This document shows positions 34,271 through 45,221 of a DNA stretch of 64,000 bases, one piece after another. The stretch lies in contig NZ_GL870929.1 in assembly GCF_000190695.1 (NCBI RefSeq), positions 771,976-835,975 of the forward strand, read 5' to 3'. The first letter of the stretch is position 1; each line of letters starts with the position of its first letter. The position numbers and the translations under genes are program-made. Source of the DNA: Kingella denitrificans ATCC 33394 (GTDB lineage Bacteria; Pseudomonadota; Gammaproteobacteria; Burkholderiales; Neisseriaceae). Below the pieces are notes generated by a model. The model was not told the origin of the DNA and searched no databases. It worked only from the letters and a program-made list of their open reading frames with translations.

Positions 34271-34302
34271 AATTAAAATCGCAATGATGATACGGTGTTG
34301 CC
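34271..34302. repeat. Decayed half of a Correia-like element
   Basis: AATTAAAATCGCAATGA followed by TACGGTGTTG is nearly the same as the left half of the element at 30455, with a three-base insertion and one change. The outer TATAGTG and the right end are missing. It lies in the 254-base gap 34207-34460, otherwise AT-rich and without a gene. Confidence 0.6.
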
Positions 34303-34460
34303 CATTCCTGTTCCAACCAACCGTACCGAGTACAACCAAACGGGATTTTTACAATTCCCGCTACAAATATTACGCTGACTACGCAATATACGCGACAAAA
34401 ATTTCAGAAACCGCTAAAATTTCTTCTTTTTATGCACTTTTCCCCACAGGATAGCCAAAA

Positions 34461-35633
34461 ATGACCCCGAATATCCCTCCCGTTAACGAAGAAATGAAAA
34501 AATTCATCCACGGCCTGCTCACCCACATGGTCAAAAATAAAGGCTCGGATTTATTCATCACCGCCGGTTATCCGCCCGCCATGAAATTGGACGGCAAACT
34601 CACCAAAATCACCGACAAACCCCTCACCGCCGAACACACGCAGCAAATCGCCCGTTCGATTATGGACGACAAGCAGGCGGAAGAATTCTTCACCACCAAC
34701 GAATGCAACTTCGCCATCAGCCTGGCCGGCGTATCGCGCTTCCGCATCAACGCCATGGTGCAGCGCGGCGCCACCGCCTTGGTGTGCCGCGTGATTACCA
34801 GCGAAATCCCCAAATTTGAAAACATGCACCTGCCGCCCGTTTTGAAACAAGTGGTGATGGAAAAACGCGGCCTGGTAATTTTTGTCGGCGGCACAGGCTC
34901 GGGCAAATCCACCTCGCTCGCCGCCATGATTGGCTACCGCAACGCCAACAGCTACGGTCACATTATCACCATCGAAGACCCGATCGAATTCGTCCATCCG
35001 CACCAAAACTGCATCATCACGCAGCGCGAAGTGGGCGTGGACACGCAAGACTGGTTTGCCGCGCTGAAAAACACCCTGCGCCAAGCCCCCGACGTAATTT
35101 TGATTGGCGAAATCCGTGACCGCGAAACCATGGACTACGCGCTGGCGTTTGCCGAAACCGGCCACTTGTGCATGGCCACGCTGCACGCCAACAACTCCAA
35201 CCAAGCGCTCGACCGCATCATCAACTTCTTCCCTGAAGAGCGCCGTACCCAACTGCTGAACGATTTGTCTTTGAACCTGAAAGGCTTCATCTCGCAGCGT
35301 CTGATTCCGCGCAAAGGCGAAAAAGGCCGCGTGGCCGCCGTGGAAATCCTGCTCAATTCGCCGCTCATCTCCGAGCTGATTTTGAAGGGCGATATTCACG
35401 GCGTAAAGGAAATCATGGCCAAATCGCGCGACATCGGCATGCAGACCTTCGACCAAGCCCTGTTCGATTTGTATGAAGAAGATTTGATTACCTACGACGA
35501 CGCGCTAAAAAATGCCGATTCGGTCAACGACCTGCGCCTGCAAATTCAATTAAACAGCAAAAAAACCGCCACCGCAGGTTCCGGCAGCGCGCTGGACAAT
35601 CTGGCATTGACCGATTATTCATCGGACGAATAA
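34461..35633 (+). CDS. pilU: Type IV pilus retraction-type ATPase PilU
   Basis: A secretion/pilus ATPase with Walker A GGTGSGKST (143-151), Asp box TIEDPIEFVH, Walker B DVILIGEIRD and His box HLCMATLHANN. Wording such as AALKNTLRQAPDVI and SLNLKGFISQRL, and the 390-aa length with a charged tail, fits PilU (PilT paralogue) better than PilT. PilU assists pilus retraction and so twitching and DNA uptake, which matters in a DUS-rich genome. pilT is not in the window. Confidence 0.9.
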   Translation: MTPNIPPVNEEMKKFIHGLLTHMVKNKGSDLFITAGYPPAMKLDGKLTKITDKPLTAEHTQQIARSIMDDKQAEEFFTTNECNFAISLAGVSRFRINAMVQRGATALVCRVITSEIPKFENMHLPPVLKQVVMEKRGLVIFVGGTGSGKSTSLAAMIGYRNANSYGHIITIEDPIEFVHPHQNCIITQREVGVDTQDWFAALKNTLRQAPDVILIGEIRDRETMDYALAFAETGHLCMATLHANNSNQALDRIINFFPEERRTQLLNDLSLNLKGFISQRLIPRKGEKGRVAAVEILLNSPLISELILKGDIHGVKEIMAKSRDIGMQTFDQALFDLYEEDLITYDDALKNADSVNDLRLQIQLNSKKTATAGSGSALDNLALTDYSSDE

Positions 35634-35694
35634 ACGCTTGTTTCAACGATTGAAAAAGCAGCCTGCACTTTGAACACCCAAAAGGAAGTTTGGT

Positions 35695-36450
35695 ATGGAA
35701 TTGATTTGGTGGCAATATCTGGCCATTGTCCTCTTGGGCACGCTGGCAGGCATTATCAACATCATGGCGGGCGGCGGCAGCAACCTTATCCTGCCCGTGC
35801 TGATGATGTTCGGTATTCCGCCCGACATCGCCAACGGCAGCAACCGTGTCGGTATTTTCCTGCAAACCATTACCGGCATACGCGGTTTTGCCAAAGCCGG
35901 AAAAATCCCGCCACGCCGCCAATGGCAGGCAGTGCTGGTGCCGACCCTGCTCGGCGGCATTGCCGGTGCGGTGGCGGCCTCCGTGCTGCCGAACTGGATA
36001 TTGAAACCCACGCTGCTGCTCAGCATGCTGACGGTGGCCACCATCGTGCTGGTCAAGCCGCGCCTGTTTGAAGTGCAGGCTGCTTCGATACCGCAGCCGC
36101 TGCGGCCGCATTCTTGGATATTGCTGTTTTTCATCGGTATTTACGGCGGCTTTGTCCAAGCGGGCGTGGGCTTGTTGATGCTGCCCGTGTTTGCAGGCCT
36201 GTTGGGTTACGATATGATACGCAGCAACGCACTCAAACTGCTTTGCACCATGGGCTTCACCACCGCCGCCTTTCTGATTTTCATCGTGCAGAGGCAAATT
36301 TGGTGGGGCGTGGGCATTGCATTAGCGGCGGGAAACACGCTGGGCGCGATGATCGGCGTGCGTTTGGCGTTAAAGCTGCCCGTCCGCACCGTGCGCTGGC
36401 TGATTTTTGTGATGACGCTGGTGGCCGTAATGCTGGCATTGTTCAAATAA
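35695..36450 (+). CDS. TauE/SafE family sulfite/anion exporter
   Basis: A 251-aa protein with about eight hydrophobic segments. GGGSNLILPVLMMFGIPPDIANGSNRVGIF in the first half and IGIYGGFVQAGVGLLML in the second are the family repeats. The substrate may be sulfite, sulfoacetate or another small anion. A DUS reads VQAAS in the central cytosolic loop. The ribosome site is AAGGAAG. Confidence 0.9.
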   Translation: MELIWWQYLAIVLLGTLAGIINIMAGGGSNLILPVLMMFGIPPDIANGSNRVGIFLQTITGIRGFAKAGKIPPRRQWQAVLVPTLLGGIAGAVAASVLPNWILKPTLLLSMLTVATIVLVKPRLFEVQAASIPQPLRPHSWILLFFIGIYGGFVQAGVGLLMLPVFAGLLGYDMIRSNALKLLCTMGFTTAAFLIFIVQRQIWWGVGIALAAGNTLGAMIGVRLALKLPVRTVRWLIFVMTLVAVMLALFK

Positions 36451-36464
36451 CACAAGGATAAAAA

Positions 36465-37007
36465 ATGAAAATGAAATGGATGACACTCCCACTGCTGACA
36501 TTGCTGCTTAGCGCATGCGGCAAAAACACCGACTCTATCGGCGAAGCCTCCACCGTGTTCAACCTGCTGGGTAAAAACGACCGTATCGAAATCGAAGCAT
36601 TCGACGACCCTGACGTACACGGCGTATCGTGCTTTTTGTCGTACGCCAAAAAAGGCGGCCTGCGCGAAACCGTGAACCTGGAAGAAGATGCGTCCGATGC
36701 CAGCGTATCGTGCGTGCAAACCGCGCCGCTGGTCACGTTTGACGAGCGCGTGGTGGCCAAGCCACGCCAAGTGTTCAAACGCAATGCCAGCTTTGCCTTC
36801 AAAAGCCTGCAAATCATGCGTTATTACGATGCCAAACGCAAAGCCTTCGCCTATATGGTGTATAGCGACAAGATTATCCAAGGCTCGCCCAAAAACTCGC
36901 TCTCCGCGTTTTCGTGTTACAGCGCGCCGGCCACCCAGCCTGCCGTTACCGCCAGCGAACCGGGCCGTCAAACCTTCGGCGGCTGCGTGATTGAAACGGC
37001 GCAGTAA
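36465..37007 (+). CDS. creA: CreA family lipoprotein-like protein
   Basis: The mature sequence matches CreA: SIGEASTVFNLLGKNDRIEIEAFDDPDVHGVSCFLS and later SDASVSCVQ, with four conserved-looking cysteines. CreA is a periplasmic protein of unknown function. Here the leader ends in LLSAC, so the protein is probably lipidated at Cys17. 180 aa. It starts 14 bases after the TauE-like gene with an AAGGA site. Confidence 0.88.
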   Translation: MKMKWMTLPLLTLLLSACGKNTDSIGEASTVFNLLGKNDRIEIEAFDDPDVHGVSCFLSYAKKGGLRETVNLEEDASDASVSCVQTAPLVTFDERVVAKPRQVFKRNASFAFKSLQIMRYYDAKRKAFAYMVYSDKIIQGSPKNSLSAFSCYSAPATQPAVTASEPGRQTFGGCVIETAQ

Positions 37008-37118
37008 CCTGCCGCCAAAAGCAGCCTGCACTTGCCGTGCCGTTCGTAAAACTTCAGCACGCAATGTTAAAATCCATTAAAATAGCGCTTTTTGCGGCGC
37101 ATAGAGAAGGAAACCGTC

Positions 37119-37445
37119 ATGACCGACTGCATTTTCTGCAAAATCAAAGATAAACAGATTCCTGCCGACGTGGTGTACGAAGACGAACACATGCTCTGTT
37201 TTAAAGACATCCAGCCGTCCGCGCCCGTGCACCTGCTGCTGATTCCGAAAACACATTTGGATTCGCTGGCGCACGCGGAAGCAAAATACGAAGCCTTATT
37301 GGGCAAGATGATGCTGAAAGTGCCGCAAATCGCCGCCGATGCAGGCCTGACCAACGGCTTTAAAACGCAAATCAACACAGGCAAAGGCGGCGGGCAGGAA
37401 GTGTTCCACCTGCATATCCATATTTTAGGGCAGCCTGCACATTAA
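37119..37445 (+). CDS. HIT family nucleotide phosphoramidase (HinT-like)
   Basis: The histidine triad HLHIHIL is at about residues 97-103, and MTDCIFCKI at the start is the usual zinc-like Cys pair of HinT. The start at 37119 has an AGAAGGAA site. At 108 aa it is a single-domain Hint protein that hydrolyses AMP-lysine-like substrates. Its last codons read through a DUS-like word (GQPAH). Confidence 0.93.
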   Translation: MTDCIFCKIKDKQIPADVVYEDEHMLCFKDIQPSAPVHLLLIPKTHLDSLAHAEAKYEALLGKMMLKVPQIAADAGLTNGFKTQINTGKGGGQEVFHLHIHILGQPAH

Positions 37446-37518
37446 CAAAAACAAAGGCGTCTGCCGTGTGCAGGCTGCCTGCATGATTTTTTAAATACCA
37501 TTTTGAAAGGAATGTTCC

Positions 37519-37722
37519 ATGGGTTTGAGTTCTATTTGGCACTGGATTATCGTGCTGGTGATTGTGGTGCTGATATTCGGCACGAAAAAATTGCGCAATG
37601 TCGGCAAAGACTTGGGCGGCGCTGTGCACGACTTCAAAGAAGGCTTGGACAAAGGCAGCCATCCCGAATCGGCCAAAAAAGACGATGTGATCGAACATGA
37701 GTCCGACCAAAACAAGTCTTAA
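37519..37722 (+). CDS. tatA: Twin-arginine translocase subunit TatA
   Basis: One membrane helix (about 6-22), the FGTKKLRNVGKDLGGAVHDFK hinge and amphipathic helix, and a short charged tail make a typical 67-aa TatA/E. It forms the pore of the Tat exporter for folded proteins. tatB and tatC follow at once. Confidence 0.95.
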   Translation: MGLSSIWHWIIVLVIVVLIFGTKKLRNVGKDLGGAVHDFKEGLDKGSHPESAKKDDVIEHESDQNKS

Positions 37723-37725
37723 AAA

Positions 37726-38247
37726 ATGTTTGATTTCAGTTTAACCGAAATGATGTTGGCAGGCGTTGTGGCTCTGGTGGTTTTGGGGCCGGAACGCTTG
37801 CCGGTCGTTGCGCGCAAAGCGGGTCAGTGGATGGCCAAAATCCAAAGCCTGGCCGCCGGTGTGCGCTCGGAATTGGCGGCGCATGCCGAAGTGGCGGAAT
37901 TAATCAAGGTCAAACAGGAACTGGAAGAAACATCTGCCGAAATCCAGCAGGATTTGCAGAATTTGAGCAAGCAGGTGGAGCAGAATTCACAGGAAATCGC
38001 CGAACATCTGCACGACAGCGTCCCCGCATGGGAGCGGCTGCCCGAACAGAAAACGCCGGCGGATTTCGGCTTGGAAGACAGCACTGCTGCGTACAGCGCC
38101 CCTGCGCCCGCCCTATCCTCCGCCATCACGCCCAGCCGTTCCATCGGCACGGCACACACGCCCACTTTGCGTAAACGGGCTTTGTCGCGCAAACGGGATA
38201 TGCGCCCGCGCCACCGTCCGACACCGAAATTAAGGATCCGCCGATGA
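37726..38247 (+). CDS. tatB: Twin-arginine translocase subunit TatB
   Basis: The N-terminus MFDFSLTEMMLAGVVALVV and LGPERLP are diagnostic of TatB. A long amphipathic helical region follows (residues 25-100), then a variable Pro/Arg-rich tail. TatB with TatC receives the substrate signal peptide. It starts three bases after tatA and overlaps tatC (ATGA). 173 aa. Confidence 0.95.
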   Translation: MFDFSLTEMMLAGVVALVVLGPERLPVVARKAGQWMAKIQSLAAGVRSELAAHAEVAELIKVKQELEETSAEIQQDLQNLSKQVEQNSQEIAEHLHDSVPAWERLPEQKTPADFGLEDSTAAYSAPAPALSSAITPSRSIGTAHTPTLRKRALSRKRDMRPRHRPTPKLRIRR

Positions 38248-39023
38248 GCGAAGAATTGCAGCCTGCAGGCGGCCAGGCACAGCCGCTGATCGAACATTTG
38301 CTGGAATTGCGCCGCCGTTTGGTTTGGGCGGTTTTGGGCATTGCCGTGTGCTTTTTCGCCATCGTGCCTTTTGCCCAAACGTTATATTCGTTTGTGGCGC
38401 AGCCGCTGATGAGCGTGCTGCCGAACAACACCAGCATGATTGCCACCGATGTGATTGCGCCGTTTTTCGTGCCGATTAAAGTGGCCTTGATGGCGGCATT
38501 TCTGGCCGCGTTGCCCAACACGCTCTATCAGATTTGGGCGTTTGTCGCCCCCGCGCTCTATCAAAACGAAAAGCGGCTCATCGTTCCGCTGATTTTGTCC
38601 AGCATCATTCTGTTCGCCGCCGGGATGGCGTTTTGCTATTTCCTGGTCTTCCCGATGGTGTTCAAATTTTTTGCCGGAATGACACCGCTGGGCGTGAGCA
38701 TGGCCACCGACATCGACAAATATTTGTCGTTTGTGCTGGGTATGTTTGTGGCGTTCGGGCTGACGTTTGAAATCCCTGTGGCCGTGGTGCTGCTGTACCG
38801 CATGGGCGTGATTACTTATCATCAACTCACCGCCGCGCGGCCGTATCTGATTGTGGCGTCGTTCATCATTGCCGCCGTGGTCACGCCGCCCGATGTATTG
38901 TCGCAAATCATGTTGGCCGTGCCGATGATTTTGCTGTACGAAATGGGGATTTTGGTATGCCGCATCGTGAAACCGCGCGCGGTTGGCGGGGCGGACGATG
39001 ATTCGGAAGAACCCCAATCATAA
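38244..39023 (+). CDS. tatC: Twin-arginine translocase subunit TatC
   Basis: A 259-aa protein with six membrane segments. The N-terminal HLLELRRRLVWAVLGI and the FVAPALYQNEKR loop with its conserved acidic position are typical. It is coupled to tatB by a four-base overlap. A DUS (coding LQPAGG) lies right at its N-terminus. Confidence 0.96.
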   Translation: MSEELQPAGGQAQPLIEHLLELRRRLVWAVLGIAVCFFAIVPFAQTLYSFVAQPLMSVLPNNTSMIATDVIAPFFVPIKVALMAAFLAALPNTLYQIWAFVAPALYQNEKRLIVPLILSSIILFAAGMAFCYFLVFPMVFKFFAGMTPLGVSMATDIDKYLSFVLGMFVAFGLTFEIPVAVVLLYRMGVITYHQLTAARPYLIVASFIIAAVVTPPDVLSQIMLAVPMILLYEMGILVCRIVKPRAVGGADDDSEEPQS

Positions 39024-39042
39024 AACCGTTCGTAATATGAAG

Positions 39043-39082
39043 TGCAGGCTGCTTTTGAAGGCGTATCCAAAAGCAGCCTGCA
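39043..39082. terminator. DUS inverted pair between converging tatC and gph
   Basis: TGCAGGCTGCTT (39043-39054) and AAGCAGCCTGCA (39071-39082) are placed to end both converging transcripts. Confidence 0.75.
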
Positions 39083-39099
39083 CTTTTTCGGCGTGATGG

Positions 39100-39795
39100 T
39101 TAGGAATGTTCTGCTTCCAATTGGTTGTAAATCTCCACCAAAGAGCCAATCAGCAAATCGGGCTTGGTGGTTTCATGTTCGGACAACGCCGCCATATCGC
39201 CATAGCCGAATGTAACGCCCGCTACCGGGCAGCCTGCATCTTTGGCCGCCAGCATATCGTTGCGCGAATCGCCCACCATCAGCATATTCTGCGTTTGAAT
39301 GCCCAGCACGCCGGCCACATGGCGCAGCGGCTCGCCGCTCGGTTTGCGCACGTTCAGCGTGTCGCCGCCCACCACGATGCTGAAATATTGCTCCAATTTC
39401 AAGGCTTTCAGCAGTTTTATTGCCAGCAAATCGCTTTTGTTAGTGACCACCGCCAAGGGAATGCCCAAAGATTTCAGCAAACCCAATCCGGCTTCGGTTT
39501 CGGGATACGGCCGCGTCTGGTCGGCAATATGGTCGGCATAATACCGCAGGAACACTTCGCTGCCGCGCTCGAACAGAGACAGGTCCGCCTGACCGTGCTC
39601 ATCATCGGTCAGAGTGCGGTTCACCAAAACGGCAATGCCGTCGCCCACATAACTGCGCACCGTTGCTTCGGGCAGCCTTTCCATACCCAAAACCGCGCGC
39701 ATTTCGTTGGCGGCGGCAGCCAAATCGGGCACGGAATCCACCAAAGTGCCGTCCAAATCAAAAGCTACGGCCTGAACGTGCGGAATATGAATCAT
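39100..39795 (-). CDS. gph: Phosphoglycolate phosphatase (HAD superfamily)
   Basis: HAD motif I FDLDGTLVDS has Asp13 and Asp15; motif II TNKS and motif III near KPSGEP are present; motif IV is MVGDSRNDMLAAKDAG. It removes phosphate from 2-phosphoglycolate made in DNA repair. At 231 aa with a helical cap after motif I it fits Gph, although substrate choice within this group cannot be proved from sequence. Confidence 0.9.
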   Translation of the reverse strand: MIHIPHVQAVAFDLDGTLVDSVPDLAAAANEMRAVLGMERLPEATVRSYVGDGIAVLVNRTLTDDEHGQADLSLFERGSEVFLRYYADHIADQTRPYPETEAGLGLLKSLGIPLAVVTNKSDLLAIKLLKALKLEQYFSIVVGGDTLNVRKPSGEPLRHVAGVLGIQTQNMLMVGDSRNDMLAAKDAGCPVAGVTFGYGDMAALSEHETTKPDLLIGSLVEIYNQLEAEHS

Positions 39796-39834
39796 ACTGT
39801 CTCTCCTAATGGTTAAACACGGCGTCGGATAACG

Positions 39835-39870
39835 TGCAGGCTGCTTTTCAAAGCCCGAAAGCAGCCTGCA
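39835..39870. terminator. DUS inverted pair between ttcA and gph
   Basis: TGCAGGCTGCTT (39835-39846) and AAGCAGCCTGCA (39859-39870) lie just after the minus-strand ttcA stop. Confidence 0.7.
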
Positions 39871-39880
39871 CTTTTCAAGA

Positions 39881-40828
39881 TTACGGCTGCTCCGTCAAAG
39901 CGCAGCCGCTTTTCGGCTTATTGCCCAGAATATTGATAACTTTGCGTGCAGGCTGCTTTTCTTCTTCATCGCGCGGCGCGGCAAACGACACCGTTTCGCT
40001 GTCGAACGCCAAATCGCCGCCGTGCTTCAATTCTTGGCCGCGCTGCAAACCGGCAAAATCAAACAGTTCCGTGTCCGCCAAATGCGAAGGCACCACGTTT
40101 TGCAATGCCGAAAACATGCTCTCAATCCGGCCGGGGAAACGCTTGTCCCAGTCTTTCAGCATATCGCCGATGACCTGCCGCTGCAAATTCGGCTGCGAGC
40201 CGCACAGGTTGCACGGAATAATCGGAAACTGCTTCAATTCCGCATATTTAATCAAATCTTTTTCTTTCACATACGCCAGCGGGCGGATGACGATATGCTC
40301 GCCATTGTCGCTCACCAGCTTGGGCGGCATGGCCTTGAGTTTGCCGCCGTAAAACATATTCAGAAACAGCGTGGCCAAAATATCGTCACGGTGGTGTCCC
40401 AGCGCGATTTTGGTACAGCCCAATTCCTTGGCCGTGCGGTACAGGATGCCGCGCCGCAGACGGCTGCACAGCGAACAAGTGGTTTTACCCTCGTCCAATA
40501 CCCGCTTCACCGTGGAATAAGTATCCTCTTCCACGATTTTGAACGGCACACCGATGGACGTCAGGTATTCCGGCAACACGTGTTCGGGAAAGCCCGGCTG
40601 CTTTTGGTCAAGGTTCACGGCCACCAGCTCGAAATCAATCGGCGCAGAGGCCTGCAACTGGCGCAGAATATCCAATAGCGCATAGCTGTCCTTGCCGCCG
40701 GAAAGGCAGACCATGATTTTGTCGCCGTTTTCAATCATCTGGAAATCGTTGATCGCATCGCCCACCGCGTGGCGAAGGCGTTTGTTCAATTTATTGTTTT
40801 CTAATTCTGTTTTGGTTTTTTTCGACAT
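39881..40828 (-). CDS. ttcA: tRNA 2-thiocytidine(32) synthetase
   Basis: The PP-loop CLSGGKDS (residues 41-48) and two CxxC motifs (CSLC at 118-121, then CNLC) identify this iron-sulfur tRNA-thiolating enzyme. The start MSKKTKTELE (40828) is family-like; eight residues upstream are unlikely. A DUS near the 3' end codes EEKQPARK. At 315 aa it is normal. Confidence 0.95.
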   Translation of the reverse strand: MSKKTKTELENNKLNKRLRHAVGDAINDFQMIENGDKIMVCLSGGKDSYALLDILRQLQASAPIDFELVAVNLDQKQPGFPEHVLPEYLTSIGVPFKIVEEDTYSTVKRVLDEGKTTCSLCSRLRRGILYRTAKELGCTKIALGHHRDDILATLFLNMFYGGKLKAMPPKLVSDNGEHIVIRPLAYVKEKDLIKYAELKQFPIIPCNLCGSQPNLQRQVIGDMLKDWDKRFPGRIESMFSALQNVVPSHLADTELFDFAGLQRGQELKHGGDLAFDSETVSFAAPRDEEEKQPARKVINILGNKPKSGCALTEQP

Positions 40829-41089
40829 AATTTCAAATACGGGGAGAATCACTCTGAATCGGCAGATTATAGTACAAAAGCAGCCTGCACATTGAGAAAA
40901 TTCTGCCCCGCACCGCCGGCGGTATATTTCAAACTACATCAGACTACATTTTTTGCAGAAATTTCGCTTTTTATGCTGACACAGGCAAGGTATCAAGAGT
41001 AGAATAGCGCAAAATGCTGCAATATTCCTGCGCATAAGCACCGTTTGTGCAGAAACACATTCCTTCCAACTAAATTAAAAGGCATCGCC

Positions 41090-43924
41090 ATGATGAATGA
41101 AAAAAACCGCTTTTCTTATTTATTCGGCTCAAACGCTCCTTATATTGAAGAACTTTACGAAGCCTATTTAAGCGATCCCGATTCCGTCAGCCCTGAATGG
41201 CAGGGCTATTTTCGCGAATTGGCGGCACTGCCCGGCGCAGTCGAGCGCGACGTGGCGCACCGCCCCATCCAAGAATCGTTCGCCAACCTGGCAAAACGCC
41301 ACAATATTGCCGCGACTGCCGGCGCGATTGACGAAGACCTGCTGCAAAAACAAATTGCCGTATTGCGCCTGATTTCCGCCTACCGCATTCAAGGTTCCGG
41401 CGCGGCCAAACTCGACCCGTTGGGCTTGAAAGCGCCGCGCAACGTGGAAGGCCTGCAACCGGAAACACACGGTTTGACCAATGCGGACATGGCGGTGCAA
41501 TTCAGCCTGGGCGAAGGCGATTTCGGCGGTGCCACCAAACTTACCCTGGCCGACATCATCAGCAAACTGAAACAGACGTATTGCGAACATATCGGCGTCG
41601 AATACATGCACATCGAAAACCGTGAAGAACGCCAATGGGTTCGCGATTATTTTGAAAGCCGCCTGTCCACACCGCTCTTCAGTAAAGATGAAAAACGCTA
41701 CATTCTCAAACAATTAACTGCTTCCGAAACATTGGAGCGCTATCTGCACACCAAATATGTCGGCCAAAAACGCTTCTCCGTGGAAGGCGGCGAAAGCGCG
41801 ATTGCCGGTTTGAATTACCTGGTGCAAAACGCAGGCAAATACGGTGTCGAAGAAATCATTATCGGCATGGCGCACCGCGGCCGTTTGAACGTCTTGGTCA
41901 ATACATTAGGAAAGCAGCCTGCAGATTTGTTTGCCGAATTTGAAGGCCGCCAAGAAGCCAAACTGCCCAGCGGCGACGTGAAATACCACAACGGTTTCAA
42001 TTCCGACATCGCCACGCCTTTCGGCCCCATGCACGTCACATTGGCCTTCAACCCGTCGCATCTGGAAATCGTCAATCCCGTCGTGCAAGGTTCCACACGC
42101 GCCAAACAGCGCCGTCGCGGTTCTGACGGGCGCAAACAGGTTCTGCCCGTGCTGATTCACGGCGACTCTGCATTTATCGGCCTGGGCGTGAACCAAGCCA
42201 CCTTCAATCTGTCCCACACGCGCGGCTACACCACCGGCGGCACAATCCATTTGGTCATCAACAACCAAATCGGCTTCACCACGTCCGACACCCGCGACAC
42301 CCGCTCCACCGTGTATTGCACCGACATTGCCAAAATGGTGGCCGCACCCGTGATTCACGTGAACGGCGACGACCCTGAGGCCGTGTGTTTCGCCGTGCAG
42401 GCTGCTTTGGACTACCGCAACACCTTCCAGAAAGACGTGGTTATTGATGTGGTGTGCTTCCGCAAACTGGGCCACAACGAAGGCGACGATCCAACTTTGA
42501 CCCAACCGATGATGTACCGCGCCATCCACAAACATCCCGGCACACGCGCACTGTATGCCGAAAAACTGGTGAAAGAAGGCGTATTGACCGAGAAAGAAGC
42601 CGAAGGCTATGTAGATGCCTACCGCGCTGCACTGGACAAAGGCGAACATGTCGAAAAAACCCGCCTGACCGACTACGAAAGCAAACACCGTGTCGATTGG
42701 AGCAAATACCAAGGGCAAGATTGGCGCGAACAAGTGGAAAGCGGCCTGCCTGCTACCGACATCCAACGCCTGACGGAAAAATTCACCCAAGTCCCCGAAG
42801 GATTTGGCTTGCACAATACCGCCAAACGCGTGCTGGAGCAGCGCAAAGAAATGGCGGAAGGCAAACAGCCGATTGATTGGGGCATGGCGGAAACCCTTGC
42901 CTATGCCAGCATGGTAACCAACGGCACCGGCGTGCGCATTTCGGGCGAAGACTCCGGACGCGGCACGTTCTCGCATCGCCACGCCGTGCTGCACGACACC
43001 AACCGCAGCACGTCCGACACCGGCATTTACACGCCGCTGCAACACATGGCGGACAACCAAGCCCACTTCACCGTCATCGACTCCATCCTGAACGAAGAAG
43101 CCGTCATGGCCTACGAATACGGCTATGCCTGCTCCGCACCGAACAACTTGGTGATTTGGGAAGCGCAGTTCGGCGACTTTGCCAACGGCGCGCAAGTGGC
43201 CATCGACCAATTCATTTCATCGGGCGAAACCAAATGGGGACGCTTGTGTGGCCTGACCGTCATCCTGCCGCACGGTTATGACGGACAAGGCCCGGAACAC
43301 TCTTCCGGCCGTCTGGAACGCTGGCTGCAACTGTGTTCTGAGCACAATATGCAGGTCGTGATGCCGTCTGAAGCATCGCAAATGTTCCACATCTTGCGCC
43401 GCCAAGCCCTGCGCTCATACCGCAAACCTTTGATTATTTTCATGTCCAAACGCCTGCTGCGCTTCAAAGAATCCATGAGCCCGCTGGAAAACTTCTTGGA
43501 AGGCACTACCTTCCGTCCGGTGATTGGCGATACGGTTCAACGCGCAGACAACAAATCCGTACAACGCGTGATTATGTGTGCCGGCCAAGTGTATTACGAT
43601 TTGGCCAAAGCGCGCGAAGATGCAGGCTTGCAAGACAAAGTGGCGATTATCCGCACAGAGCAGCTTTATCCGTTCCCTTATGCCGAAGCCGAAGCCGAGT
43701 TGGCAAAATTCCCGAATGCAACGGAAATTTTGTGGGCTCAGGAAGAGCCGAAAAACCAAGGCGCTTGGTATCAAACACGCCACCGTTTGGAAGCATTGGT
43801 AAAAGACGGCCAAAAAGTCCGCTTTGCTGGTCGCCCAGCCAGCGCATCGCCAGCCGTGGGTTACGCCAGCAAACACAAAGCGCAGTTGGAACAACTACTG
43901 GCTGATGCCTTGGCATTCGAATAA
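41090..43924 (+). CDS. sucA: 2-oxoglutarate dehydrogenase E1 component
   Basis: A thiamine diphosphate enzyme of the TCA cycle (944 aa). The N-terminal SYLFGSNAPYIEELYEAYL, GMAHRGRLNVLVNTLGK, the GDSAFIGLGV and NNQIGFTT cofactor region and the SSGRLERWLQLC block are all family marks. The start at 41090 is taken because upstream residues are out of keeping. Two DUS in frame code GKQPADLF and AVQAALDY. sucB follows; lpd is not in the window. Confidence 0.97.
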   Translation: MMNEKNRFSYLFGSNAPYIEELYEAYLSDPDSVSPEWQGYFRELAALPGAVERDVAHRPIQESFANLAKRHNIAATAGAIDEDLLQKQIAVLRLISAYRIQGSGAAKLDPLGLKAPRNVEGLQPETHGLTNADMAVQFSLGEGDFGGATKLTLADIISKLKQTYCEHIGVEYMHIENREERQWVRDYFESRLSTPLFSKDEKRYILKQLTASETLERYLHTKYVGQKRFSVEGGESAIAGLNYLVQNAGKYGVEEIIIGMAHRGRLNVLVNTLGKQPADLFAEFEGRQEAKLPSGDVKYHNGFNSDIATPFGPMHVTLAFNPSHLEIVNPVVQGSTRAKQRRRGSDGRKQVLPVLIHGDSAFIGLGVNQATFNLSHTRGYTTGGTIHLVINNQIGFTTSDTRDTRSTVYCTDIAKMVAAPVIHVNGDDPEAVCFAVQAALDYRNTFQKDVVIDVVCFRKLGHNEGDDPTLTQPMMYRAIHKHPGTRALYAEKLVKEGVLTEKEAEGYVDAYRAALDKGEHVEKTRLTDYESKHRVDWSKYQGQDWREQVESGLPATDIQRLTEKFTQVPEGFGLHNTAKRVLEQRKEMAEGKQPIDWGMAETLAYASMVTNGTGVRISGEDSGRGTFSHRHAVLHDTNRSTSDTGIYTPLQHMADNQAHFTVIDSILNEEAVMAYEYGYACSAPNNLVIWEAQFGDFANGAQVAIDQFISSGETKWGRLCGLTVILPHGYDGQGPEHSSGRLERWLQLCSEHNMQVVMPSEASQMFHILRRQALRSYRKPLIIFMSKRLLRFKESMSPLENFLEGTTFRPVIGDTVQRADNKSVQRVIMCAGQVYYDLAKAREDAGLQDKVAIIRTEQLYPFPYAEAEAELAKFPNATEILWAQEEPKNQGAWYQTRHRLEALVKDGQKVRFAGRPASASPAVGYASKHKAQLEQLLADALAFE

Positions 43925-43928
43925 AATC

Positions 43929-43965
43929 TGCAGGCTGCTTTTTGCCCCGCCGAAAAGCAGCCACA
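43929..43965. repeat. DUS with a decayed inverted partner between sucA and sucB
   Basis: TGCAGGCTGCTT at about 43930 faces AAGCAGCCACAC, which has lost the conserved TGCA. If it folds, the hairpin may lower sucB transcription relative to sucA. Confidence 0.6.
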
Positions 43966-43998
43966 CATTCCACCGACACTACCCTATTGGAGACCATT

Positions 43999-45207
<1,209 letters not shown>

Positions 45208-45221
45208 TCTGACAAGCAAAA

